From the NCBI GenBank assembly GCA_020633295.1, contig JACKDW010000019.1:62001-126000 (forward strand): a stretch of 64,000 nt of DNA, given 5' to 3'. A program made the translations under genes and the position numbers. The DNA comes from Myxococcales bacterium (lineage in GTDB: Bacteria; Myxococcota_A; Polyangia; Nannocystales; Nannocystaceae). Numbering within the stretch: the first letter of the stretch is position 1; every line of letters starts with the position of its first letter. A model generated the notes under the pieces. That model saw only the letters and a list, made by a program, of their open reading frames with translations, did no database searches and was not told the DNA's origin. Shown piece by piece: positions 7,106 through 16,032 of this stretch.

Positions 7106-8536
7106 TCAGTCGTCGGCGAGCTCGCCCGTCGCGCCCGCGTCGGCGCGGTCGAGCCGGCGCGCGGCGTCCCGCGTGAGCGTGACCTGCTGCATGTGCAAGT
7201 AGGCCTGCGTGGTCTCGAGCCGCGCGTGCCGGGCCACGGCCTGGACCTCGTAGACGCTCGCGCCGAGCCGCGCGAGCCGGGTCAGCGCCGTGTGCCGGAG
7301 CATGTGCGGCCCGGTGCGCTCGAGCCCGGCCGCGTCCTGCACGAGGTTGAGGAGGTAGCGGATCGAGTGATCGGTGTGCGCCGCGGGGCGCGAGCCGGTG
7401 CGCGCGCTCTCGCGGTAGAGCACGAGCGGGCCCGGCGGCGCGGCGCGCTGGTACGCCGTCAACGCCCGCGCGAGCCGCCCCGTCATCGCGATCGTGCCGA
7501 TGACCCCCTTCGGCGTCTGCTTGCGCCCGCGGTAGGTGTTGTTCTGGATCGTGATCGCGCGGCGCTCGAGGTCCACGTCGGCCCACTCGAGCGCGCAGAT
7601 CTCCGACACGCGCAGCCCCATGTCGAGCGCGAGCAGGCAGACGACGAGCGCGTCCTCGCCGCGCCGCCCCGCCGCGCGCACGAGCGCGGCGATCTCGAGA
7701 TCGGAGTAGACTCGCTTCGGTCGCGCGCGCGGGGTCGGCAGCGGTCGGACCTCGGGCGCGCTCTCCAGCAGCCGCGCCCGCCGGGCGAAGCGCAGCATCG
7801 CGCCGAGCTTGCCGAGCACCGTGTTCGCGCTGCTGGGCCGCATGCGGCCGTGGAGCTGCGCGCGAAACCACAGCACGCGCTCGTCGTCGATGGCCGCGAG
7901 CGGCGCGGACCCGAGCAGCGGGCCGATGTGCCCACGAAACACGGAGCTGTAGCCGTCCTGCGTGGCCGGCTTCTGCAGGCGCACGTGTTCGGGCTCAAAC
8001 CGCGACTCGTAGAATTCCGTCAGCGTCATCGCGCCGGCGCGCGAGCGCGTCGAGCCGGGCGCGCGCGACCGAGGCGCGTCCGCGCGGTCGAGCCCAGGCT
8101 CCTCGACGATCGCCGACGCGCGCGCCTCCCCCCAGCGCCGGGCCTCGTCCTCGCCGAGGCCCGCGGGCGCTACGAGCCGGCGTCGGACGACGCGACTCGA
8201 TCCGGGCTCAGACACGCGGATGTCGACGTGCCAGCGCGCGGGGTCGTTGGCGTAGGGGCGCACGGCGATCTTCGCCGGCGGTCGCCGGGCCGCGCGATCG
8301 CAGTCCCGTAGCCAGTCGAGGATCGCCTCCCGCGTCCAGACGAGCGCGCGGCCGAGGCGAAACGGCGTCGGCACCTGCCCCCGCGCGACGCGGTGGCGCA
8401 GCGCCTTCGAGCTGATCCGCAGCAGCTTCGCGAAGTCGCGGACGTACAGCACCTGCGGCAGCGCGTCGAGCTCGAGCTCGCCGGCCTGCGCGTCGCGATC
8501 GCGGCGGTCCCTCGCTGCTCCAAGATCCGCGCCCAT
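7106..8536 (-). CDS. Tyrosine recombinase/integrase with N-terminal excisionase-like HTH
   Basis: A 476-residue protein with two parts. Residues ~28-78 form an excisionase/MerR-like helix-turn-helix (VRDFAKLLRISSKALRHRVARG, then FRLGRALVWTREAILDWL). Residues ~170-450 form a core-binding region plus a tyrosine recombinase catalytic domain with Arg309 (GLRVSEI), HxxR at 411-414 (HMLRH), His437 (ARHARLETTQ) and nucleophile Tyr446. All catalytic residues are present, so it should be active. The HTH is usually a separate excisionase; here both functions may be in one chain. No att repeats, tRNA target or other mobile genes were found nearby, so its element is undefined. It may be a domesticated recombinase. 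Confidence 0.92.
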   Translation of the reverse strand: MGADLGAARDRRDRDAQAGELELDALPQVLYVRDFAKLLRISSKALRHRVARGQVPTPFRLGRALVWTREAILDWLRDCDRAARRPPAKIAVRPYANDPARWHVDIRVSEPGSSRVVRRRLVAPAGLGEDEARRWGEARASAIVEEPGLDRADAPRSRAPGSTRSRAGAMTLTEFYESRFEPEHVRLQKPATQDGYSSVFRGHIGPLLGSAPLAAIDDERVLWFRAQLHGRMRPSSANTVLGKLGAMLRFARRARLLESAPEVRPLPTPRARPKRVYSDLEIAALVRAAGRRGEDALVVCLLALDMGLRVSEICALEWADVDLERRAITIQNNTYRGRKQTPKGVIGTIAMTGRLARALTAYQRAAPPGPLVLYRESARTGSRPAAHTDHSIRYLLNLVQDAAGLERTGPHMLRHTALTRLARLGASVYEVQAVARHARLETTQAYLHMQQVTLTRDAARRLDRADAGATGELADD

Positions 8537-8721
8537 GCTCCTCGAGGGTACCGGCCGCCGAGCCGCGAGCGCCCGCCGACATCGCGGGTGCGATCGCGCG
8601 GGAGTACGCGCGAGCCCGCGGCACGCTCGTCGAGCGTCGCAGCCGGCGGAGATCTCGGCGCGCGCGCCCTCGCGCCTGGAATTCTCGCCGCGCGGAGCCT
8701 CTCACCGGACAGGAGGCCTCC

Positions 8722-9429
8722 ATGCAGCATCGTTCCTGGCTCCGTCTCAAGCTCGCGCTCCTCCTCGCCGCGGGGCTCGAGCTGGCCTGCGGCGACTCGA
8801 GCGGCTCCTCGGCGACCGCGGGCGACAGCGAGTCCGGCTCCGCGACGGAGACCGCGACCGCGACCGCGTCTTCGTCCGCGAGCGGGAGCGCGTCGGAGAC
8901 CGCGAGCGCCGGGCCCGGCGGCGACTCCGAGGGTCAGGACTCCGTGGGCTGTCAGGACTGCGACGGCGAGTGCGTCGATCTGCAGACCGACCCCGACCAT
9001 TGCGGCGCGTGCGGGATGAGCTGCGGCGAGCAGCTGTGCGCCGGGGGCAGCTGCGTCGACACCTGCCCGGACGGCGCGACCGACTGCGACGGCGCCTGCG
9101 TCGACCTCGACGCCGATCCCGAGAATTGTGGCGAGTGCGGGCTGGAGTGCGACGGCCTCTGCGTCGGCGGGGTCTGCAGCTGCGACGCGCCGCTGACGAC
9201 CTGCGACGGCGACTGCGTCGATCTTCAAAACGACGCCGACCACTGCGGCGCGTGCGGGGCCGCGTGCGCGGGCGAGGAGGCCTGCGAGGCCGGGGCCTGT
9301 GTCTGCCCCGCAGAGCTCGAGGTCTGCGACGGCGTGTGCACCAACCTCAAGAAGGACGAGCAGCACTGCGGCGCCTGTGACAGCGCCTGCCTGCCCGATG
9401 AGCAGTGCAACGGCGGCTCGTGCAAGTGA
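8722..9429 (+). CDS. MXAN_6577-like Cys-rich lipoprotein
   Basis: A 235-residue exported lipoprotein with lipobox GLELAC (Cys23) followed by Gly-Asp and a Ser/Thr/Ala-rich linker to about residue 72. It then carries five tandem Cys-rich units of the form CDGxCVDLxxDxxHCGACGxxC, as in MXAN_6577-like proteins. The repeats probably make small disulphide-locked modules on the cell surface. No catalytic motif is present. AGGAGG at 8710-8715 is an excellent ribosome binding site for ATG 8722. The lipobox and linker type are shared with many proteins in this window. Confidence 0.88.
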   Translation: MQHRSWLRLKLALLLAAGLELACGDSSGSSATAGDSESGSATETATATASSSASGSASETASAGPGGDSEGQDSVGCQDCDGECVDLQTDPDHCGACGMSCGEQLCAGGSCVDTCPDGATDCDGACVDLDADPENCGECGLECDGLCVGGVCSCDAPLTTCDGDCVDLQNDADHCGACGAACAGEEACEAGACVCPAELEVCDGVCTNLKKDEQHCGACDSACLPDEQCNGGSCK

Positions 9430-9550
9430 GCTGAGCACCGTCGCTATTCGCCGCGGCGACCCGCGAGCACGGCGACGCGCGGAGGTGCGCGCGATCGCGA
9501 CGCTTGTGCCCCGCGACCCGCGTGGGGGAAAATCCCCGCGAGGTGATTGT

Positions 9551-10909
9551 ATGTGCATGAGCGCCCCGCGGCCCGGCCTGTTCAGGAGCTCGCTGCTGCT
9601 GTTGCTGCTCCCGCTCGCCTGCGGCGACGCCGGGACTGGCGGCGCGACGGAGGGCGGGACCGGCGAGCTCGAGACCACCGACGCGAGCGCGACGACGAGC
9701 GGCGGCTCGACGAGCGCGGGGCCCACCAGCGGCGCGGCGAGCTCGAGCTCCGACGCGAGCGGCGAGGCGACGACCGACGACGCGACCACCGACGACCCGA
9801 GCGCGACCACGACTACCACCGACGGGGCGACGGACACCGACGCGACCACCGGCGAGCCGCTCGACCCCCCCGAGCCCCCGGCTTACTGGACGTGGCTCAA
9901 GATCGAGATCCCGGGCACCGTGTGCGGCAACGGCAGCCAGTACAAGTTCTGGGTCAATTGGTCCGACACCTCCGACAACGTCGCGCTGTTCTTTGAGCCA
10001 GGCGGCGCGTGCTGGGACTACCCCGGCTGCAACGGCGAGACGCCGCTCGGCGCCGCCAACCCCGACGGGCTCGGCGACGACCACATCGACCTGTGGTCGC
10101 TGCACTCGCCGCTGATCCGGCGCGACGACCCGGGCAACCCGGTCGCCGACTGGAACCTCGTGTTCATCCCCTACTGCACCGGCGACGTGCACACGGGCAA
10201 CGCCGCGGCGACCTACGCCGACCCGGACATGCAGGACCCCGATCTCGAGTATCAGCACGCCGGCCACAACAACATGATGGCGGTGACCGACTGGCTCGAC
10301 TGGCGGTTCCCCGAGATCCCCGAGATGTTCCTGACCGGCTGCAGCGCGGGCGGGGCCGGATCGCTCGTCAACTACTACTTCCTGCGCAGCCAGCTGAACG
10401 TGACGGGGCGCGGCTACCTGCTCAACGACTCGGGGCCGATCTTCCCGAGCGAGCTGCACTCAGGCCCGCTGCACAGCAAGATCCGCGAGTCGTGGAGCCT
10501 CGACTCGATCCTGATGCTGCTGCCGGAGTTCGCGGAGCTGCAGGATGACTTCGGCACGATCAACACGCTGATCGCCGACGAGTTCCCCGAGGACCGCCTG
10601 GCGATCACCTACTTCATCCGCGACTACAACTACTCGCGCTACTCGTACGAGAACTTCTACGACAACCTGTCCAAGGACGACGTCCACGCGCTGTGGTGGG
10701 ACGACACGCAGCTGCTCATGGACCTCTACGACGGGCGCGACAACCTCGCCTACTACCTGCCCTACTACCGGTTCTTCAACGACAGCCACTGCTCGACGCT
10801 GATCACCTACCTCGGCTCGGAGATCCCGGAGTCCGACATGACCATGGGCGGCTTCGTCGACGAGCTGTTCAGCGACGAGCCGCTGATGAGCTACCTCGGC
10901 GGCCCGTGA
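9551..10909 (+). CDS. Pectinacetylesterase/Notum family lipoprotein
   Basis: A 452-residue protein. The start ATG 9551 is chosen because GAGGTG stands five bases upstream and it leads directly into a signal with lipobox LLPLAC (Cys24). A Thr/Asp/Ser linker follows to about residue 110. The mature domain has the NOTUM/pectinacetylesterase signatures ALFFEPGGACWDYPGC, FIPYCTGDVHTG and the nucleophile motif TGCSAGGAGSL, plus a late catalytic-type acid/His region. Plant members remove acetyl from pectin and animal Notum removes palmitoleate from Wnt. The bacterial substrate is unknown; a surface esterase is the safe description. It overlaps the convergent yheU gene by 19 bases. Confidence 0.9.
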   Translation: MCMSAPRPGLFRSSLLLLLLPLACGDAGTGGATEGGTGELETTDASATTSGGSTSAGPTSGAASSSSDASGEATTDDATTDDPSATTTTTDGATDTDATTGEPLDPPEPPAYWTWLKIEIPGTVCGNGSQYKFWVNWSDTSDNVALFFEPGGACWDYPGCNGETPLGAANPDGLGDDHIDLWSLHSPLIRRDDPGNPVADWNLVFIPYCTGDVHTGNAAATYADPDMQDPDLEYQHAGHNNMMAVTDWLDWRFPEIPEMFLTGCSAGGAGSLVNYYFLRSQLNVTGRGYLLNDSGPIFPSELHSGPLHSKIRESWSLDSILMLLPEFAELQDDFGTINTLIADEFPEDRLAITYFIRDYNYSRYSYENFYDNLSKDDVHALWWDDTQLLMDLYDGRDNLAYYLPYYRFFNDSHCSTLITYLGSEIPESDMTMGGFVDELFSDEPLMSYLGGP

Positions 10910-11151
10910 GCGCCCGGCGCCCGCTCGCGCCGCAGGATCGTGCAGCTCTGCCGTCGGGGGTCGAAGGTGACGTAGGCCGTGCCGGCGCGCAGCTGCGCGA
11001 GCACGGCCTCGCGCTTGCGCGCGAGCGTCCGCTCCTCGCGCCCGTAGTCGGTGCCCTCGCGCAGCACGAAGTCATCGACGATCCCGAGCAGCGCCGCGTC
11101 GCTGAGGCGCTCGATCGGGATCTCCAGGGGCTCGTCGTCCGGCTCGCTCAC
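10891..11151 (-). CDS. yheU: YheU family protein (UPF0270)
   Basis: An 86-residue protein whose core EIPIERLSDAALLGIVDDF and VLREGTDYGREERTLARK matches the highly conserved LREGTDYGxxExTLxxK block of the YheU/UPF0270 family. The remaining sequence (VLAQLRAGTAYVTFDP) continues the family alignment. Function of the family is unestablished; it is a small cytosolic protein. It stands alone, convergent with the pectinacetylesterase gene, and has a slightly longer basic C-terminus than enterobacterial homologues. Confidence 0.88.
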   Translation of the reverse strand: MSEPDDEPLEIPIERLSDAALLGIVDDFVLREGTDYGREERTLARKREAVLAQLRAGTAYVTFDPRRQSCTILRRERAPGAHGPPR

Positions 11152-11209
11152 GGCCGCGAGCGTAGCAGGGCGCCGCGCGCTCGTCCTCGCCCGCGGGCGC
11201 GCGGGGCCC

Positions 11210-12328
11210 TCAGCGCAGCGCGGCGAAGGGGGTCCGCGGGCGCGCGAGCTCGGCGACGATCTCGTCCAGCCGCGCCCGGCGCTCGCGCTGGAGCGCGCCG
11301 AGGTCGACGCGCGGGTCTCGGCTCGAGCTCTTGCGCTGCGCGCCCATCAGCTCCCGCGCCGCGATCAGCAGGTTCGAGACGTTGTTGAAGCTCGCGTCGT
11401 CGAAGGCCGAGGACAGCCGCGTCGCGTCGTCGGGCAGCTTGTCGAAGTGCTCCTGCAGGCGGATGTAGCGGAACGACTCGCCCCAGCCCGCCGCGACCTG
11501 CCGGACCTGGTACTCGGTCACGCTCGCGGCGCCGTCGATCAGGATCGAGATCAGCGGGCGCGCCCAGTGGATCACGCCCCAGCTCTCGGCGTCGCGCAGC
11601 GGGATCGGGCGCATGCTGGTTCCTGTCCCGAGTGACAGCACGAAGTACTCGTCCGCGTTCGGGTACAGCGAGCGCGCCTCGGCGAGCGCGCACATCGTCG
11701 GGTCGTTGACGATCACGCCGCCGTCGATCAGCGCCCAGTAGTCGCGCTCGCCCGCCGCGGGCGCGCCGCGGCGCGGCAGGCGAAACGGCTCGAAGTAGGT
11801 CGGCGCCGCCGACGTCGCGCGGCCGGCCTCCCACAGCGAGAAGTCGAAGTCCTCCGCGCGCTCGCGCGGGCCGAGGCCGCGCCCCTGCGCGCGCCAGCTC
11901 TTGAAGAAGAACGGGCTGCGCAGCTCGATCTCGTAGGCCGGGATCAGCACGTCGACGAGGCAGTCCGAGAGCCGCGCGTCGCCGAGGCCCTCGCGCAGGA
12001 TCGTCTCCAGCGGCCGCGCGCTGTACATCTCCTCCGTCATCCCGAACCCGGAGATGAGCTGCTGGGCGAAGCTCTGCGCGAAGATCTCGCGGCCGCGCTC
12101 CTCGAGGATCGCGGCGACCTCGCGCGCGCGCATCCGCGGCGCCCCGCGCCCGTCGGGCGCCGCGAGGCAGGTCGCGATGATGCCGCCGATCGACGCGCCC
12201 GCGATCATGTGGAACAGCTCGGCGATCGGGCGACCCACCCGACGCTCGAGCGCCTCGAGCACCTTCGCCGGGATCAGGCCCCAGACGCCGCCGCCGTCGA
12301 TGCTCAGGATTCGCACGGTGCCCGCCAT
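11210..12328 (-). CDS. Patatin-like phospholipase family protein
   Basis: A 372-residue protein. The ATG at 12328 gives MAGTVRILSIDGGG, the usual beginning of cytosolic bacterial patatins; longer upstream reading through a repeat region is not credible. Motifs: DGGGVWG oxyanion loop (11-17), GASIGG nucleophile elbow (Ser46) and the dyad Asp202 in LIDGGVIVND. The domain is complete, so a lipid acyl hydrolase activity is expected. It is unrelated in detail to the patatin at 556-1422. No nucleotide-signalling partner lies nearby. Confidence 0.92.
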   Translation of the reverse strand: MAGTVRILSIDGGGVWGLIPAKVLEALERRVGRPIAELFHMIAGASIGGIIATCLAAPDGRGAPRMRAREVAAILEERGREIFAQSFAQQLISGFGMTEEMYSARPLETILREGLGDARLSDCLVDVLIPAYEIELRSPFFFKSWRAQGRGLGPRERAEDFDFSLWEAGRATSAAPTYFEPFRLPRRGAPAAGERDYWALIDGGVIVNDPTMCALAEARSLYPNADEYFVLSLGTGTSMRPIPLRDAESWGVIHWARPLISILIDGAASVTEYQVRQVAAGWGESFRYIRLQEHFDKLPDDATRLSSAFDDASFNNVSNLLIAARELMGAQRKSSSRDPRVDLGALQRERRARLDEIVAELARPRTPFAALR

Positions 12329-12450
12329 GCGTCCGGGATACCGAAGCCGCGCGGCGCGACGCAAGCGCGTCGCGGCGACGCGCGCGGCGACGCGCGCGTT
12401 CGGGCTCGACGCGCCGCGATCTCGCGCGTGACGACGCGCCGGGGCTCGCT

Positions 12451-12546
12451 CGCCGACGACGCGCGCGCCGACGCCGAGCTCGCGCGCGCCGACGACTCGC
12501 GCGCCGACGCCGAGCTCGTGCGCGCCGACGACTCGCGCGCCGACGA
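12451..12546. repeat. 36-base tandem repeat, about 2.7 copies
   Basis: Copies begin at 12451, 12487 and 12523 (exact 36-base period); the last is truncated at about 12546. Each unit starts CGCCGACGAC and contains GCCGACGCCGAGCTCG. Copies differ by a few substitutions. It lies upstream of the patatin start and is not in a believable ORF. Such repeats can arise by slippage and may vary between strains. Confidence 0.75.
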
Positions 12547-12694
12547 ACCGGCGCTCACGCCCAGACATCGCGACCCGCCCGCGGTGACCGGCTCGCGCTG
12601 CGGCGGCGCGAGCGGCCGTCACCGCACCGTCACCGCGACGTCACGGGCGGACGGCGGCCGCGAGGCCGCCGCGAGGTCGCCACGAAAATAATTC

Positions 12695-12710
12695 ATGTCC
12701 CATAGGACAT
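12695..12710. promoter_or_regulatory. Palindrome ATGTCC-CATA-GGACAT upstream of the thrombospondin-repeat lipoprotein
   Basis: A perfect 6-base inverted repeat with a 4-base spacer, embedded in AT-rich sequence 76 bases before the ATG at 12787. Same architecture as the sites at 7028 and 37261. A likely operator for a dimeric regulator; the regulator is not identified. Confidence 0.5.
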
Positions 12711-12786
12711 AATTAGAGTCCGCGACGGCAACCAAGCTACCGTCGCACGACCCGGCGTCCGCGTCCGCGCGCCGGCGAGGTGATTC

Positions 12787-14496
12787 ATGACCACGATGTC
12801 GTCTCTTCGTCGCGCGCGCCCGGTGCGGGTCGCCGCGCTGCTCCCCCTGCTCCTCGGCGCGCCCGCGTGCGGCGACGACCTGACGACCTCGACGGGCGGC
12901 TCGGACAGCGAGACCGGCGGGGAGGCGACGGACGGCACGACCGCCGGCGGGGCGACGACCGCCGTCGAGACCACCCAGGGCTCGTCGCCCTCGGGCACCG
13001 AGACCGACAGCGGCGGACAGACGACCGACTCGACCACGGCGGGCCCCGAGACGAGCTCGGGGACGACGGACACGCCGGGGACGACGTCGGGGACCACCGG
13101 GATCAGCGGCACGAGCGAGACCGGCGACAGCGAGACCGGGATCATGCCCGGGTGCATGGGCCCGGACGAGGACGGCGACGGGGTCCCCGACGAGTGCGAC
13201 CTGTGCCCGGGCGGTGACGACGGGCTCGACGGCGACGGCGACGGCGTGCCCGACGGCTGCGACCTGTGCCCGGACGGCGACGACGAGCTCGACGGCGACG
13301 GCGACGGTCAGCCCGACGCCTGTGACCCCTGCCCCGCGGACAACCCCGACGACACCGACGGCGACGGCGTGTGCGACAGCGACGACCTGTGCCCCGAAGG
13401 CGATGACGCGATCGACATCGACGACGACGGGATCCCCGACGCCTGCGACGACGACGTGTCCCTCGAGATCCCGGGGCCGCTGTACGACTTCGACGCGGCC
13501 GACGACGGCGCGCTCGTGCTCTCGCGCCACGAGAACGGCCAGGTGCTCGTGACCTGCTACAACGCCGATCTGAGCCTGCGCAAGGCCGAGTTCGTGGTCG
13601 GCGACTACGACCTCGAGCCGGCGCCGCCGCCGGGGCCGACGGTCAACATCGCCCGCGAGACGCAGCAGGTCATCGTCACCTGGCACGATCCGTCCGGCGC
13701 CAACAACCCGTCGCGCCTGGAGTACGTCTACCTCGACGCGCAGTGCGACGAGCTCATCGGGGAGTCCACGGCGCTCTCGGGGGTCACCTACGTCGAGTAT
13801 CACTCGACCGCGATCGACGCGCAGGGCAACGCCGTGATCGCGGCCTCGCGCGACGACACGCGCGTCACGTTCATCGACAGCGCCGGCGAGATCACGAGCC
13901 AGCAGATCGCGTTCGATCTCGCGGGCACGACCTACGGCACGCACGTGGCGATGAACCAGAGCACGGGCGAGGGGATCATCTCGGCCCAGCCGCACAGCGG
14001 CGGCACGCTGTACTACCGCCGCTTCAACGCCGACGGCACGTGGCAGGATCCCGGCGCCGTCGCGGTCAGCGTCAACCAGCACTACTGGTACGACGGCCAC
14101 ACGGTCGGCATGAACGACAGCGGGCAATTCGTGCTGCTGTGGCGCTCGTCGGACTCGCAGCTCGACTTCCGCGTGTTCGACGGCGACGGCTCCGTGCTCG
14201 CCGACGTCCAGCGCGCGACGCCGGCGTTCGAGGGCGGCACGCCCTTCGACTCGTTCCGCCGCCGCCACAGCGAGATCCAGCTGCGCGGCGAGAACTTCGT
14301 GCTCGGCGAGACCTACCGCAGCAAGCCCGTGGACCTCGACATCATGCACTTCGAGTACACGCCCGACGGCTCGCTCGTCGTCGAGGACAGCACCGACATC
14401 AGCGTGGCGATGGTGCTGGCGATCCGCGTGACGCCAGGCGGCCGCACCTACCTCCACGACGGGCAGACGGTCTACGCGCTCACGAGCTACCCGTAG
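12787..14496 (+). CDS. Lipoprotein with thrombospondin type 3 repeats and a beta-rich C-terminal domain
   Basis: A 569-residue exported lipoprotein. ATG 12787 follows GAGGTGATTC, the same initiation context as the gene at 9551. The lipobox is LGAPAC (Cys28), then Gly-Asp-Asp and a ~90-residue Thr/Ser/Gly linker. Residues ~120-220 are thrombospondin type 3 calcium-binding repeats (DxDGDGVPDxCDxCP). The remaining ~340 residues contain repeating short strands (ADDGALVLSRHENGQVLVTC; NPSRLEYVYLDAQC) compatible with a propeller-like fold but no named family. Likely a calcium-stabilised surface protein. The palindrome at 12695 may control it. Confidence 0.85.
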   Translation: MTTMSSLRRARPVRVAALLPLLLGAPACGDDLTTSTGGSDSETGGEATDGTTAGGATTAVETTQGSSPSGTETDSGGQTTDSTTAGPETSSGTTDTPGTTSGTTGISGTSETGDSETGIMPGCMGPDEDGDGVPDECDLCPGGDDGLDGDGDGVPDGCDLCPDGDDELDGDGDGQPDACDPCPADNPDDTDGDGVCDSDDLCPEGDDAIDIDDDGIPDACDDDVSLEIPGPLYDFDAADDGALVLSRHENGQVLVTCYNADLSLRKAEFVVGDYDLEPAPPPGPTVNIARETQQVIVTWHDPSGANNPSRLEYVYLDAQCDELIGESTALSGVTYVEYHSTAIDAQGNAVIAASRDDTRVTFIDSAGEITSQQIAFDLAGTTYGTHVAMNQSTGEGIISAQPHSGGTLYYRRFNADGTWQDPGAVAVSVNQHYWYDGHTVGMNDSGQFVLLWRSSDSQLDFRVFDGDGSVLADVQRATPAFEGGTPFDSFRRRHSEIQLRGENFVLGETYRSKPVDLDIMHFEYTPDGSLVVEDSTDISVAMVLAIRVTPGGRTYLHDGQTVYALTSYP

Positions 14497-14502
14497 CCCG
14501 CG

Positions 14503-14763
14503 CTACGACTCCTGGCTCGCCTCGCGCGGGCGCCGGCGCGTCGCCTGGATCAGCGCGACCAGGCTGATGAGCGCCCACGCGACCTCGATCAGCACGAGCC
14601 CCGCGGCTGCGGAGAACCACGCGACGTAGCTCAGCAGGCCCGAGCCCACGACGTTGAGCCCGGCGTACCAGGCCCCGTCGCGGTCGAGCCGGTGCAGGAG
14701 GTTGCCCGCGTAGGCGCCGAGCACGAGGAGCGCGCCGATGACGGAGAGGAGTTGATGGAGCAC
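14503..14763 (-). CDS. CBU_0592-like small membrane protein
   Basis: An 86-residue protein with two or three transmembrane helices (LLSVIGALLVLGAYAG; GLNVVGSGLLSYVAWF; LVLIEVAWALISLVALI). The LNVVGSGLLxYVAW and LIEVAWALIS features resemble the CBU_0592 family of small bacterial membrane proteins, whose function is unknown. It lies about 130 bases downstream of the FAD oxidoreductase gene on the same strand. Confidence 0.75.
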   Translation of the reverse strand: MLHQLLSVIGALLVLGAYAGNLLHRLDRDGAWYAGLNVVGSGLLSYVAWFSAAAGLVLIEVAWALISLVALIQATRRRPREASQES

Positions 14764-14895
14764 GCGCGCGGCCTGACGAAGACGACCGTGTCATCATCCA
14801 CGACGCGCGACATGTCAACGCCGCGCGGCGGCCGAGCTCGACGAGCCCGCGCGGAGCTCGACGCGCGAGCTCGCGGGCGCACGCGCGCGCGAACG

Positions 14896-16014
14896 CTAGA
14901 ATCGGCGCAGCACGCCGCGCGGATCGAGGCGCGCGACGTGCTCGAGGAACCGCGCGTGGACCTCGGCGCCGAAGCAGGCCCGGTGGTCGAGCCCCGCGAA
15001 GGTCAGCTCGGACTGCAGGTAGCGGCGGAGGTCGGGGTTTCGCCGGAGCATCGCCATGACCTCCCGATCGACCGCGCGAAAGGCCTCGTGATCAAATCCC
15101 TCAGGCCCGGGCGCGTCGCCCCAGACCCCGACCGCGACCAGATCCTCCTGGGCGGGGTGGATCAGCGGCGGGTTGAAGCGGTGGAAGCGGAGGTTGTAGG
15201 CGTAGTCCGGCCGCGCGCGCCAGAGGTGCGCGAAGCGGCGGCCGATCGCCCCGAGCTCGCGGGCGGCCGCGGCCCCCCGCCGCGCGGGCGCGAAGATCGT
15301 GTACCAGAGCAGCCGCTCCCACCGCGGCGCGCTCGCGGGGACCACCCCGCGCTCGCCGAGCGGGTAGACCGCGCCCGCGTCCGCGGTGATCCGCAGCGTG
15401 ACCTCGTGGATGATCCCGAGCTGTCCCATGGACCCGAACAGCCAGGGGAACAGCGCGTCGCCCGGGCGGCAGTCGAGCACGCGCCCGTCGCCGGCGACCA
15501 TCGTCACGTCCGTGACGGTCTCCCAAAATCCGCCGTGGACGTCGCTGGCCTCGCCGAAGCCGCCGGCGGAGACGTAGCCGCCGACGGAGGGCGCCGCCTG
15601 ATCGCCGTCGTTGTAGACGAGCAGCCCGAGGCCGCGGGCGCGCAGCATCGCGTGGACGTCGTAGATCGCCGCGCCGGCGCCGACCGTGATCGTGCCCGGG
15701 CGCTCCAAGCGATAGCGGCTCGCGCTCGCCGTCGTCAGCAGCAGCTCGCCGGGTCGCGCCAGCGACGAGCCGTTCATCGAGTGCCCGCGGCCGCGCACGC
15801 GGATCCGCAGCCCCCGCTCGTTGGCGCGCAGGACGGCGCGCTGCAGGGTCTCGAGGTCGTCCATCACGATCAGCTCGTCGCAGCCCGGGCTCGCGTGGTG
15901 GTCGCCGAAGTCCGAGTGGCGACGCCGGAGCGCGCGCGTCGGCGTCGGCTCGTGGGGCGGCGCGAGGCTCATGCGCACGCGCTGCTCGGGGGTGTATCTC
16001 GGGACAGCTTCCAT
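14896..16014 (-). CDS. FAD-binding oxidoreductase (PCMH/BBE type, cytokinin dehydrogenase-like)
   Basis: A 372-residue flavoenzyme. The FAD-binding PCMH domain covers about residues 30-200: ELIVMDDLETLQRAVLRANE, then RVRGRGHSMNGSSL, where the GHS His is the usual covalent FAD attachment point in cytokinin dehydrogenase-like enzymes, then APSVGGYVSAGGFG and GSMGQLGIIHEVTLRI. The substrate-binding part is shorter than in plant enzymes. No signal peptide is present. It ends a likely operon with the heme-oxygenase-like and UbiA genes (18-base gap upstream), suggesting oxidation of a prenylated or terpenoid product (inference). Confidence 0.88.
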   Translation of the reverse strand: MEAVPRYTPEQRVRMSLAPPHEPTPTRALRRRHSDFGDHHASPGCDELIVMDDLETLQRAVLRANERGLRIRVRGRGHSMNGSSLARPGELLLTTASASRYRLERPGTITVGAGAAIYDVHAMLRARGLGLLVYNDGDQAAPSVGGYVSAGGFGEASDVHGGFWETVTDVTMVAGDGRVLDCRPGDALFPWLFGSMGQLGIIHEVTLRITADAGAVYPLGERGVVPASAPRWERLLWYTIFAPARRGAAAARELGAIGRRFAHLWRARPDYAYNLRFHRFNPPLIHPAQEDLVAVGVWGDAPGPEGFDHEAFRAVDREVMAMLRRNPDLRRYLQSELTFAGLDHRACFGAEVHARFLEHVARLDPRGVLRRF

Positions 16015-16032
16015 CGCGCGCCTCGTGACACC

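Larger units (their letters stand above)
12329..12786. other. 458-base intergenic region with 36-base repeats and a palindrome
   Basis: The gap between the divergent patatin and thrombospondin-repeat genes. It holds a 36-base tandem repeat (12451-12546), a G/C-rich stretch with no convincing ORF, and an AT-rich island at 12685-12716 centred on a full palindrome. Apart from these nothing gene-like was seen. Confidence 0.5.

Noticed and set aside
12451..12546. CRISPR-like array
   Set aside because: The copies are directly adjacent without spacers; it is a plain 36-base tandem repeat.
12304..12558. Ser/Ala/Arg-rich minus-strand ORF upstream of the patatin
   Set aside because: It is created by the tandem repeat and has no leader, domain or coding bias.
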